18,528 nucleotides of DNA, from assembly GCA_046597185.1 (NCBI GenBank), contig JBKJLF010000193.1, positions 1-18,528 on the forward strand. The letters are read 5' to 3'. Under the pieces are notes generated by a model. That model did no database searches. It had not been told where the DNA came from and saw nothing but the letters and a program-made list of their open reading frames with translations. The DNA comes from CAMBDR01 sp046597185 (GTDB lineage: Bacteria; Pseudomonadota; Gammaproteobacteria; Burkholderiales; Burkholderiaceae_D). Shown one piece after another: positions 1 through 7,783 of this stretch (positions are counted from its first letter, which is position 1; every line of letters begins with the position of its first letter). The translations under genes were made by a program, and so were the position numbers.

Positions 1-2
1 GC

Positions 3-434
3 AACCCCAAACTGATTATTGTGGATGAACCCACGGCGGGACTGGACCCGGAAGAACGGGTGCGCTTTCATAATTTACTGTCCGAAATCGGGCAAGACCG
101 CATCGTCATTTTATCCACCCATATCGTCGAAGATGTGGCCGATCTTTGCAACAATATGGCCGTCATCAACAAGGGCCAGGTTATCCTGACTGGTCAGCCC
201 CTGGCCCTGATCGAACAAATCCAGGGCAAAATCTGGAAGCGCTTTGTGGAAAAATCGGCATTACAGCATTATTTTGATACCTATAAAGTCATTTCCAGCC
301 GCTTGACTGCGGGCCGCACCCTGATCCACGTGTTTGCCGATGCGCAACCCGACGCCAGCTTTACCCGCGTCGAGGCAAGCCTGGAAGACGTGTATTTTGC
401 CGCAGGTGCCAACTTGCTGCAAAGCGCAGCGTAA
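3..434 (+). CDS. ABC transporter ATP-binding protein, C-terminal part (cut by window start)
   Basis: The reading frame is open from base 3 and its 5' part lies outside the window. The first visible residues form a Walker B strand (LIIVDEP) followed directly by the D-loop (TAGLDP) and, about 25 residues later, by the switch histidine in LSTHIVED. This is the C-terminal half of an ABC ATPase of the ABC-2 export type. The protein would hydrolyse ATP at the inner face of the membrane and power the permease encoded 13 bases downstream. Its stop codon overlaps the Shine-Dalgarno of that gene, so the two are surely co-transcribed. The roughly 90 residues after the H-loop resemble the accessory tail often seen in such ATPases. 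The exported substrate cannot be told from this fragment. Confidence 0.9.
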   Translation, partial: NPKLIIVDEPTAGLDPEERVRFHNLLSEIGQDRIVILSTHIVEDVADLCNNMAVINKGQVILTGQPLALIEQIQGKIWKRFVEKSALQHYFDTYKVISSRLTAGRTLIHVFADAQPDASFTRVEASLEDVYFAAGANLLQSAA

Positions 435-447
435 GGAGGAGCCTCCC

Positions 448-3400
448 ATGCTGGCCATTATCCGGTTTGACCTGCGCCAAAAGATGCGCAGTATGTCTAC
501 TTATGTGTATTTTGGGATGTTCTTTTTCTTTGCCATTTTGCTCATGGCGCTTGAAGGCGGCGTCTTCCCCGGCACTTCGTCCGATGCAGCGGGTAAAGTT
601 CATCTCAACTCGCCCTATAGCCTGATGCAATCGGCTCACCTGCTGGGCATGTTTGCCATCGTGATTATCGCCGCCATGATGGGGCGTGCGGTGCAACAGG
701 ATACCGAACACAATATCTGGCATTTTTTCTATGCTGCCCCCATCAGCAAGATACAATACCTAGGCGGGCGTTTTGTCTCGGCGTTTTTATGCCTGTTCAT
801 CATACTCACCAGTATTGGCCTGGGTGATTTTATAGGATGTTTTTTACCGGGCATGAATCGCGAACTATTGGGCGAAATACGCCTGTCGGCGCATGTTATG
901 CCCTATCTGACGATTTTATTGCCCAATTTACTGATTTTCGGCACCCTGTTTTTTACCATCGGCGCACTGGCGCGGCGCATGTTGCCCGTGTATATATTGG
1001 GCGTGGTGCTGTTGATTGGCAATCTCATCGCAACCCCCATGGCCAGTGAACTGGACAACCGCACCCTGGCCGCCTTGCTCGACCCGTTTGGCCGACAGGC
1101 GATGCGCACCATCACCGAATATTGGAGTGTGGCCGATAAAAATACCCGCTTAATCCCGCTGGAAGGCCTGTTTTTGGCGAACCGCCTGGCATGGGGCGCT
1201 TTTGCCTTGCTGAGCGCGCTGTTTTGCTATTGGCGCTTTGATTTTAGCGCCGCCAGCATGGGCGGCAAACCGGATCATGACGACGTTGACAGCACGCCGC
1301 CCGCCAAGGTCGCGCCCGATACCATTATCCCCAATTTTGCGCCATCCAACCTGTGGTCGCTATTCAGGCAGCAATGCCGCCTGGATATCAGGGAAACCAT
1401 CAAAAACGTGTATTTCGGCGTGATCGTGCTCTCGGGCGTGTTATTGATGCTGGGCCTGTCTACCATTACAGACAAGTTTGGCACAGCAACCTGGCCGGTA
1501 ACGTATTCCATCATCGAGCTATTATCCGGTAGCTTTGCCTTGTTCATGCTCATCATTACCACCGTGTATGCCGGAGAACTGGTCTGGCGCGAGCGTGATG
1601 CACGCATTGCCCAATTGCTGGACGCACTGCCGATCCCCAACTGGATGCCACTCATGGCCAAAGTAACGACTTTGATCGTCTTGCAGGGTGGCTTATTGCT
1701 CATGGTCATGCTGTGCGGCTTGATCGTTCAAAGTGCAAAAGGCTATACCCATTTTGAGATCGGGCAATACCTGTTCAGCCTGTTTGTCATGCAATGGCCA
1801 CTCTACGCCTTACTTGCGGTGCTGGCCGTCACCCTCCAGGTTTTGATCGATAATAAATATCTGGCCTATTTCGCCATGATCGGCTTTTATGGCTTTATGA
1901 TCATGGCCAGGCCAATGGGGCTAGAACACCCGATGTGGGTTTATGCAAGCGGACTACCGATTCAATATTCCGATATGGATGGCTATGGCTCGCGCTTGAT
2001 CGAACTGGCCTGGTACAATGTTTTTTGGGGTGGGCTGGCACTGGCCATGTTGGCACTATGCGCCGCCCTGTGGGTACGCGGCACGAGTCAAGCCTGGTCA
2101 GGCCGGGTGCTGGCGGCAAAACATGAAATCACCCCTTTCATGAAGCGCAGCTTCATACTCGGTTGCAGCCTGTTTGTGCTGGTGGGCAGCTTATTGTTTT
2201 ACCACAACAATATACTTCAACCCTGGCGCAACAGCAAAGACACGGAATTGAAACAGGCAAACTATGAAAAGCAATATAAAAAATTGGCTGGCAAGGCGCA
2301 ACCCCGCATTACCGCCATCAACATGAAAGTGGATATTTTTCCGCAGCAGCGGCGTGCCCAAATCAAGGGCAGCTATGTTTTGCAAAATAAAACGACTCAG
2401 GCCATTGATGAGATTTATATCAGCATGGTAGAGAGCTTTGAGATCAGGAAATTTGAATTTGATCGCGCCAATCAGGCAGGGATTCAAGATAAAAATGGAT
2501 TTTACAGCTTTAAATTGAAGCAAGCCCTAGCTGCGGGCGAAAAAATCAAGTTTGATTTTGAACTGGAGGCAGAGCCCAAGGGCACCGCCGGCATGGGTTC
2601 GCTCACGCCGATAAAGGGCAATGGCACCTTCTTCAACTATGGCCTGATGCCGCACATCGGTTATGCCAAAGACGCGGAATTAAGCGAAGAAGAAGCACGC
2701 AAAAAACATGAACTGCCCGCCAAAGAGTTAATGGCAGCGCGCGACGACCCCAAAGCCCAGACGCATACCTATATTTCGCACGACGCCGATTGGATCACCT
2801 TTGATGCCACCGTTTCCACCAGTGAGGATCAAATCGCGATTGCACCGGGCGTGCTGGATAAAACCTGGAGCGAAAACGGCCGGCGCTATTTTCACTACAA
2901 AATGGAGAAACCGATCCTGAAATTTTATGCCTTTTTATCGGCCCGATATGCGGTTAAAAAAGACAAATGGAACGATGTGGATATTGAAATTAATTACCAT
3001 CCGGGCCATGAATACAATCTGGAGCGCATGATCGCCGGGGTGAAAGCTGGTTTGGCCTATAACAGCCAAAATTTTGGGCCGTATCAACATAAGTTGGTGC
3101 GTATTGTCGAATTTCCGCGCTATGACACCTTTGCCCAGTCTTTCCCCAACACCATACCGTATTCTGAAAGTATCGGTTTTATTGCCAAGGTGGATGATAA
3201 AAATCCGACCGATCTCGATTACCCGTTTTTTGTCACCGCGCACGAAGTCGCCCATCAATGGTGGGGGCATCAGGTGGTGGGGGCCGATGCCAAGGGCAGC
3301 ACGGTGTTATCCGAATCGCTGGCCGAATATTCAGCCCTGATGGTAATGCAGCAAAAATATGGCAAAGACAAAATGCGGCGCTTTTTGAAATATAACCTAG

Positions 3401-4011
3401 ACCGATATTTAAAAGGCCGGGCCATGGAGCGCAAAAAGGAATTGCCCCTGGCGCACAATGAAAAGCAAGGCTATATCCACTATGACAAAGGCAGTTTGAT
3501 CATGTACTTGCTACAAGACCAAATCGGGGCCGATAAAGTCAATGCGGCCTTGCGTGAGTTGATTGAAACATATGGTAGTAAAGGCCCGCCCTGGCCCAAT
3601 AGCACGGCCTTAGTCAATGCCTTGCGTAAGGTCACGCCACCACAACAGCATGCCATGTTGGATGATATGTTTGAGTCGATTATTTTGTATGAAAACCGCG
3701 CCTTGTCAGCCACTGCCAAACGCTTGGGCAAGGATGAATATGACGTCACGCTCACGGCAAGCAGCAAAAAGAAGAAGGCCGACAGTTTGGGTGAAGAAAA
3801 AGAGGTACCCTTGAATGAATGGATGGATATAGGCATCGACGACAAAGACGGCCAGCCTTTGCTGCGCGAGCGGCGTCTGGTGAATCATAAAGACTTGACG
3901 TTTGTGATGCGGGTAAAAGGCCAGCCTGCCAAAGCGGGGCTGGACCCGGATATCAAATATATCGACCGCAAGTCGGACGATAATATGATCAAGATCGAGA
4001 TGCCGAAATAA
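448..4011 (+). CDS. ABC-2 type permease fused to M1 aminopeptidase-like domain
   Basis: I chose the ATG at 448 because a perfect AAGGAGGA lies 7 bases before it; the longer open frame to 334 runs back into the ATPase gene. The product has 1187 residues. Roughly the first 590 contain many hydrophobic segments (first near residues 18-37, last near 567-585), typical of two ABC-2 permease halves. The remainder is a soluble, presumably periplasmic, M1-peptidase-like domain: zinc motif HEVAHQWW at 932-939, the third ligand Glu at 956 in SESLAEY, and a candidate catalytic Tyr at 1012 in HYDKGS. The usual GAMEN exopeptidase motif is not recognisable; the equivalent stretch reads PYSESIGF. The spacing between HEVAH and the Glu is 19 residues, not the standard 18. 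Such permease-aminopeptidase fusions are known in bacteria, but their substrate is unclear. It pairs with the upstream ATPase. Confidence 0.9.
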   Translation: MLAIIRFDLRQKMRSMSTYVYFGMFFFFAILLMALEGGVFPGTSSDAAGKVHLNSPYSLMQSAHLLGMFAIVIIAAMMGRAVQQDTEHNIWHFFYAAPISKIQYLGGRFVSAFLCLFIILTSIGLGDFIGCFLPGMNRELLGEIRLSAHVMPYLTILLPNLLIFGTLFFTIGALARRMLPVYILGVVLLIGNLIATPMASELDNRTLAALLDPFGRQAMRTITEYWSVADKNTRLIPLEGLFLANRLAWGAFALLSALFCYWRFDFSAASMGGKPDHDDVDSTPPAKVAPDTIIPNFAPSNLWSLFRQQCRLDIRETIKNVYFGVIVLSGVLLMLGLSTITDKFGTATWPVTYSIIELLSGSFALFMLIITTVYAGELVWRERDARIAQLLDALPIPNWMPLMAKVTTLIVLQGGLLLMVMLCGLIVQSAKGYTHFEIGQYLFSLFVMQWPLYALLAVLAVTLQVLIDNKYLAYFAMIGFYGFMIMARPMGLEHPMWVYASGLPIQYSDMDGYGSRLIELAWYNVFWGGLALAMLALCAALWVRGTSQAWSGRVLAAKHEITPFMKRSFILGCSLFVLVGSLLFYHNNILQPWRNSKDTELKQANYEKQYKKLAGKAQPRITAINMKVDIFPQQRRAQIKGSYVLQNKTTQAIDEIYISMVESFEIRKFEFDRANQAGIQDKNGFYSFKLKQALAAGEKIKFDFELEAEPKGTAGMGSLTPIKGNGTFFNYGLMPHIGYAKDAELSEEEARKKHELPAKELMAARDDPKAQTHTYISHDADWITFDATVSTSEDQIAIAPGVLDKTWSENGRRYFHYKMEKPILKFYAFLSARYAVKKDKWNDVDIEINYHPGHEYNLERMIAGVKAGLAYNSQNFGPYQHKLVRIVEFPRYDTFAQSFPNTIPYSESIGFIAKVDDKNPTDLDYPFFVTAHEVAHQWWGHQVVGADAKGSTVLSESLAEYSALMVMQQKYGKDKMRRFLKYNLDRYLKGRAMERKKELPLAHNEKQGYIHYDKGSLIMYLLQDQIGADKVNAALRELIETYGSKGPPWPNSTALVNALRKVTPPQQHAMLDDMFESIILYENRALSATAKRLGKDEYDVTLTASSKKKKADSLGEEKEVPLNEWMDIGIDDKDGQPLLRERRLVNHKDLTFVMRVKGQPAKAGLDPDIKYIDRKSDDNMIKIEMPK

Positions 4012-4028
4012 CAGCCGCCTCACGCCCT

Positions 4029-4049
4029 GCTGCCAGCGGGACTGGCAGC
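4029..4049. terminator. Hairpin between convergent genes, candidate shared terminator
   Basis: A perfect 8-bp stem (GCTGCCAG with CTGGCAGC) encloses a 5-base loop. It lies in the 86-bp gap between the convergent permease-peptidase and GST-like genes. There is no T-tract on either side, so termination by this hairpin alone is uncertain. Confidence 0.4.
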
Positions 4050-4076
4050 CGCACTGGCAGCCGCACTGGCAGCCGC
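4041..4076. repeat. Three perfect tandem copies of a 12-bp unit
   Basis: The unit ACTGGCAGCCGC occurs three times head to tail. Each copy can pair with the left arm of the hairpin that starts at 4029, so alternative stems are possible. Slippage during replication is the likely origin. Confidence 0.85.
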
Positions 4077-4097
4077 ACCCAAACTCAGGCCAGGATG

Positions 4098-4868
4098 TTA
4101 GCCAACCTTGGCCAGACGTTGCTCGCGGTAGATGCGTAACACATATTGCCCGGTTGGGCTGGCGCGCAATTCGGTAACCACTTTTTGCGCCTCAGCGGGC
4201 ACATTTTCGAAGCTGGGCAAAGCGCCCTGATGCTCGGCTGGCAGCAGCATGGGGGCGGCGTTGACGGCAAACAGCAAATCGCACATGGTAAATTGTTGGC
4301 CCAGTAAATACGGTCGGCCATCGGCCAGGGTGGCTTCAATGGTGGCGAAAAACTTTTTCACATCCAGCAAAGCCAGCTCGGCCACCCTTTGGTTCAATTC
4401 CAGTTTGGTGAGCAAAAAATCGCGCAGAACGCCGTAAGTCAAGTGTACCAGCGGTTTTTCATACCAGGGAATGGCGTGCAAAAAAACTGGCAGCATGGCC
4501 GCGCGCGCTTGCAGAAAATTAAAGTAGGCCCAGGCGCGCACCGAACCACCCATTTTGATTGAATACTCATCTCAGGCGGCGGTAACGGCGGCCTGCCCTG
4601 CCGCATCGGCGGGGATAAGGCGCTGTGACACGGGCACGAGGGCTTCAAAATGCTCAGAAATGGCCAGTGCGCCCGAGAGTACTTTACCCGGCAAAACCAG
4701 GGTGGGCGCGCCCGGTAAAGGGCTGTTGTAGTGTTTGATGGCAAAGGGGAAAACAAAGAGCGAATGGCCACATTCCTTGTATTGCGGGCCGAAGCGGAAA
4801 GATAACCAACGTCCGACTTCGCAATCCAAACTGGGCGGATAGGTAACGAGTGGGACGATAGTGGCCAT
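4098..4868 (-). pseudogene. Glutathione S-transferase-like gene split by an in-frame TGA
   Basis: The start at 4868 has GGAG 8 bases upstream and begins MATIVPLV. The first 98 codons give a thioredoxin-like GST N-terminal domain (TYPPSLDCEVGRWL, then LPG and ISEHFEALVP). Codon 99 is TGA (4574-4572). The same frame continues without interruption as DEYSIKMGGSVRAWAYF and on to TAA at 4098, giving an all-helical GST C-terminal domain (LADGRPYLLGQQFTMCDLLFA). Full length would be 256 residues, normal for the family. A TGG-to-TGA change of a Trp codon is the simplest explanation, but this is inference. The gene is convergent to the permease-peptidase gene. It is either a recent pseudogene, a readthrough case, or a sequencing error. 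The downstream ATG at 4553 has no good ribosome binding site, so a free C-terminal domain is unlikely. Confidence 0.8.
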
Positions 4869-5107
4869 GGTGGATCTCCGTATCAAAGTGCAAAGGGTTG
4901 AGCTTGCCTGACACTGCGCCGACAAGAAAAATTGATTATCGCTGGTATCGGGTGGGATTCATATCATTAGTGTGTTTCGATGTTGCCATCCAACCACAAT
5001 TATCCATGCAAGACTCAGGTGCGCGACACCTGCTCTTTTATCAAACTGGACATATAATTTCGCATGGCCCGGCAATTCTGATTATTTACAACTACCCAAT
5101 ACCACTT

Positions 5108-5128
5108 TATCTCAAAACGAGATACAAT
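5108..5128 (+). promoter_or_regulatory. higBA operator dyad overlapping a -10 box
   Basis: TATCTC (5108-5113) and GAGATA (5119-5124) form a perfect 6-bp dyad with a 5-base spacer. The right arm overlaps a likely -10 hexamer TACAAT (5123-5128). This is the expected layout for autorepression by the HigA antitoxin. No good -35 is visible. A second AT-rich hexamer, TATAAT, sits at 5053-5058 without a clear -35. Confidence 0.55.
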
Positions 5129-5135
5129 ACGCACC

Positions 5136-5417
5136 ATGAGAGTCATATCTAACAAAGCCTTGGTCGAATTTTCTAAAATTCACCCGACCGCCACCCAGCC
5201 ATTGCAAGTGTGGCGCAAGCTGGTTGAAGCAAGATCGTATGCAAGCTTTGCCGATATCAAATCGGTATTTAATACGGTTGACAGCGTTGGGGATTTTTAT
5301 GTATTTGACCTTGGTGGTAACAAATTCCGCATCATTGCTATCGTTGATCTGAATTACCAAAAAGTCTATCTGAAACATGTTTTTACCCACAAGGAGTACG
5401 ACAAATGGAAGCCGTAA
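5136..5417 (+). CDS. higB: HigB-family toxin (mRNA interferase) of a type II toxin-antitoxin pair
   Basis: The 93-residue product fits the HigB toxin family of RelE-like, ribosome-dependent mRNA endonucleases. The diagnostic stretch is VFDLGGNKFRIIAIVDL (residues about 54-70) followed by VYLKHVFTHKEYDKW at the C terminus. By family knowledge it cleaves translated mRNA and is neutralised by the protein encoded next. The ATG at 5136 lies only about 8 bases after the likely -10 box and has no Shine-Dalgarno, so the message may be leaderless and weakly translated. The 3' end overlaps the antitoxin gene by 13 bases, and the toxin-first order is typical of higBA. Confidence 0.88.
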   Translation: MRVISNKALVEFSKIHPTATQPLQVWRKLVEARSYASFADIKSVFNTVDSVGDFYVFDLGGNKFRIIAIVDLNYQKVYLKHVFTHKEYDKWKP

Positions 5418-5827
5418 TCGACAAATCGATCATCGCTGAAATCACCTCCCACTTTCAGGCACTCACTGCCATCGTCCCCTTGCGTACCATCCGCAACGAA
5501 CAAGACTACGACAAAGCGGTGCTGGTATTGAACCAGTTACTGGAACTGGGTTCCTTTGACGAGCAAGACCCCTTGGCCGATCTGGTCAACACGCTGAGCA
5601 CGTTAATCGCAGAATACGACGACCAACACTACCCCCAACAAGCCGTTGCCCCGGTCGAAGTATTGCGTTTTTTAATGGAACAACACCAGTTGCCGCAATC
5701 CGGTTTGCCCGAAATTGGCACCCAGGGCGTGGTGTCCGAAATATTGAATGGCAAACGAGAGCTGAATGTACGCCAAATCCGCGCACTGGCAGAACGATTT
5801 TCTGTGCCTGCAAGTGTTTTTATTTAA
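5405..5827 (+). CDS. higA: HigA-family antitoxin with C-terminal helix-turn-helix
   Basis: The 140-residue product has an acidic, helical N-terminal part of about 90 residues. It ends in an XRE-type helix-turn-helix (PEIGTQGVVSEILNGKRE, then VRQIRALAERFSVPASVFI). By family knowledge it binds HigB and represses the operon, presumably at the dyad at 5108-5124. The gene has a strong AAGGAG at 5391-5396, 8 bases before its ATG, in contrast to the toxin gene. This fits the need for excess antitoxin. Start and overlap with the toxin are clear. Confidence 0.9.
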   Translation: MEAVIDKSIIAEITSHFQALTAIVPLRTIRNEQDYDKAVLVLNQLLELGSFDEQDPLADLVNTLSTLIAEYDDQHYPQQAVAPVEVLRFLMEQHQLPQSGLPEIGTQGVVSEILNGKRELNVRQIRALAERFSVPASVFI

Positions 5828-6165
5828 CTTCAAGCGCAATCGAACATGACAACGAATGTTACGTGTGGCCATGACGCACCCCAATGTATTGCGTAAATTG
5901 GTTGAAAGTTGTTAAGCTCTGCCACACTCTGTTTGCCAAGCGCACGAATCGTGGGGTAGCGCTTGTCCACTCCCAGGTGGCATGCATCACCGCACAAAAT
6001 CTATACCATACCAGCAAAACCACTTCAATATTTTTCAATACCACTTAAATACCTGTTGACAACCACAACGGGGCTGCCTATAGTACCAACTGCAATTCGC
6101 CTGTGATGCCAATTTCGGCATGGCAGCGCGTCCCAAACACACTAAAATAAAGCGAAACAGCAAGC
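5828..6165. other. 338-bp intergenic region between higA and the nag operon
   Basis: No convincing gene is visible. The region holds a hairpin with a 6-bp stem (AAGCGC 5938-5943 and GCGCTT 5959-5964), too weak and without a T-tract to be called a terminator. Further on are two direct copies of ACCACTT (6019-6025 and 6040-6046), 21 bp apart, which is two turns on one DNA face. They end 9 bp before the -35 box of the nag promoter and could bind its GntR regulator, but no match to a known operator was established. Confidence 0.6.
6056..6084 (+). promoter_or_regulatory. Near-consensus sigma70 promoter of the nag operon
   Basis: TTGACA (6056-6061), a 17-base spacer and TATAGT (6079-6084) match 11 of 12 consensus positions at ideal spacing. 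Transcription would start near 6091, about 75 bases before the first ATG. So strong a promoter for catabolic genes implies repression, most simply by the GntR protein encoded in the operon. Confidence 0.8.
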
Positions 6166-7059
6166 ATGCAAACATTGCCCGAATTTTGGATAGGCGTAGA
6201 TGGCGGCGGCACTGGTACACGGGTGCGCTTGCAGCGCGCCAACGGCACCGTACTCAGCCATGGCCACGCAGGGCCTTCGGGCTTGATGCATGGTGCCACG
6301 GCCGCGTGGAGCGCCATCGATACGGCCATTAACATCGCCTTTGAACAAGCCAACCTGAACCGCCCCGCTGCTGCCAACATCGCACTCGGGCTGGGGCTGG
6401 CAGGGGTACACAACCCACAATGGGCCGCCGATTTTATTGCGCAAGACCCCGGCTACGCGCGGCTGGTGCTGGAAACCGATGCCTTTACCACCCTGCTGGG
6501 CGCACACCAGGGCCAAGCGGGCGCAATTGTGGCACTGGGCACGGGCAGCGTGGGCGAGGCACTGCTGCCCGACCTGACCCGGCGCGAAGTGGGCGGCTGG
6601 GGCTTTCCGGCAGGTGATGAAGCCAGCGGCGCGTGGCTCGGCTTGCGCGCGGTCGCCCACGCCCAGCAGGCAATGGACGGACGCTGCGCTGCCACATCTT
6701 TTTCTGATGCGGTGTTGGCAGCCTGCGGTGGCCAGCGCGATGCGTTTTTTGCCTGGTTAAGCCAGGCCAACCAAACCCGCTACGCGCAACTGGCCCCGAT
6801 GGTGATTGATTATGCCCACAACAACGACGCCGCACAGGAAATGATGCGGCTGGCCGGCCAGGAAGCCGGAAAAATCGCCATGGCACTCGACCCAAGCGGC
6901 CAACTACCGCTGGCCTTGTGCGGCGGTCTGGCCAGCGCAATCCAAGCTTATTTACCCGCGCCGATTCTGGCGCGCCTGGTGCCAGCCCATGACGATGCGG
7001 TCGGCGGTGCCCTGCTTTTGATACGCCGCCACAGAAAGACACCCAACCATGTTCATTGA
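6166..7059 (+). CDS. nagK: N-acetylglucosamine kinase, BadF/BadG/BcrA/BcrD ATPase family
   Basis: The 297-residue product starts with the phosphate-binding motif DGGGTGT (residues 12-18) of the ASKHA kinase fold. It continues with GTGSVGE (phosphate 2 region) and GWGFPAGDEASGAWLG, features of the BadF/BcrA family that includes GlcNAc and glucosamine kinases. It would phosphorylate cytoplasmic GlcNAc to GlcNAc-6-phosphate, the substrate of NagA encoded two genes downstream. This implies GlcNAc enters by a non-PTS transporter, not encoded here. The gene is first in the operon and its last 11 bases overlap the regulator gene. No strong Shine-Dalgarno precedes the ATG. Glucosamine kinase activity is the main alternative. 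Confidence 0.8.
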   Translation: MQTLPEFWIGVDGGGTGTRVRLQRANGTVLSHGHAGPSGLMHGATAAWSAIDTAINIAFEQANLNRPAAANIALGLGLAGVHNPQWAADFIAQDPGYARLVLETDAFTTLLGAHQGQAGAIVALGTGSVGEALLPDLTRREVGGWGFPAGDEASGAWLGLRAVAHAQQAMDGRCAATSFSDAVLAACGGQRDAFFAWLSQANQTRYAQLAPMVIDYAHNNDAAQEMMRLAGQEAGKIAMALDPSGQLPLALCGGLASAIQAYLPAPILARLVPAHDDAVGGALLLIRRHRKTPNHVH

Positions 7060-7783
7060 ACTCGATCAGTTTAAACCCAACCCCGACAGCATCACCCCGC
7101 TATATTTGCAATTAGCCGACAAACTCTCGGAAGCCATTTCGCGCGGACTATGGAAACCCAACGAAGCGCTGCCTTCCGAGCGCATGTTGTCCGAGCATTT
7201 GGCGCTCTCACGCGTGACCGCACGTAAAGCAATTGACATGCTGTGCGAACGCGGCATGCTCACCCGAAAACGCGGCTCGGGCACCTATATTACACCCAAG
7301 CTGGAACAACCCTTATCGCGCCTATCCAGCTTTAGCGAAGAATTACAATTGCGCGGCTTTGTGGCAGGTTCCCGGTGGATCAAGCGCGAAACCGGGGTGG
7401 CTACGCCGGAAGAATTACTGGCGCTGGGTTTATCGCCCAATACCTTTGTGGCGCGCTTAAAACGCTTACGCACCGCCGACGCCATGATAATGGCCATTGA
7501 AACCTCCACCCTGCCCCTGCAATACCTGCCCAACCCCGAATTGGTGACCGATTCACTCTACGGTTATTTGGAAACACGCGGTTTTTTACCCGCGCGCGCG
7601 CTGCAACATATCCGCGCCATTAACGCCAGCGCGGAACAGGCACGGCTGGCGGGTATCCGCCCCGGTATGGCGATGTTGCATATCACCCGCGTTGGCTACC
7701 TGGAAAACGGCAGTGCCATGGAGCTGACCCATTCCTGGTGCCGCAGCGATTATTATGAATTTGTAGCGGAGTCGCGTCGATGA
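7049..7783 (+). CDS. GntR-family (HutC/UTRA) regulator of amino-sugar use
   Basis: The 244-residue product has a winged helix at about residues 10-75 (ITPLYLQLADKLSEAI, then LPSERMLSEHLALSRVTARKA and the wing RKRGSGTYI). A UTRA ligand-binding domain occupies about residues 95-240. This architecture is that of NagR, NagQ and DasR repressors, which sense phosphorylated amino sugars and control GlcNAc genes. The gene overlaps nagK by 11 bases and nagA by 4, so it is translated from the same message. This supports autoregulation of the operon. Its operator is not proven; the repeats upstream of the nagK promoter are candidates. Confidence 0.88.
   Translation: MFIELDQFKPNPDSITPLYLQLADKLSEAISRGLWKPNEALPSERMLSEHLALSRVTARKAIDMLCERGMLTRKRGSGTYITPKLEQPLSRLSSFSEELQLRGFVAGSRWIKRETGVATPEELLALGLSPNTFVARLKRLRTADAMIMAIETSTLPLQYLPNPELVTDSLYGYLETRGFLPARALQHIRAINASAEQARLAGIRPGMAMLHITRVGYLENGSAMELTHSWCRSDYYEFVAESRR

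Noticed and set aside
334..447. N-terminal extension of the permease-peptidase to 334
   Set aside because: It overlaps the end of the ATPase gene, and the ATG at 448 has a perfect Shine-Dalgarno.
4572..4574. The in-frame TGA in the GST-like gene as a selenocysteine codon
   Set aside because: GSTs of this type are not known selenoproteins, the position falls in the linker between domains, and no obvious selenocysteine-insertion hairpin was seen after the codon.
4898..5152. An 84-residue plus-strand reading frame between the GST-like gene and higB
   Set aside because: No ribosome binding site or recognisable motif, and it overlaps the higBA operator and start.
5938..5964. AAGCGC/GCGCTT hairpin as the higBA terminator
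   Set aside because: Only 6 bp, a 15-base loop and no T-tract; it lies more than 100 bases after higA.
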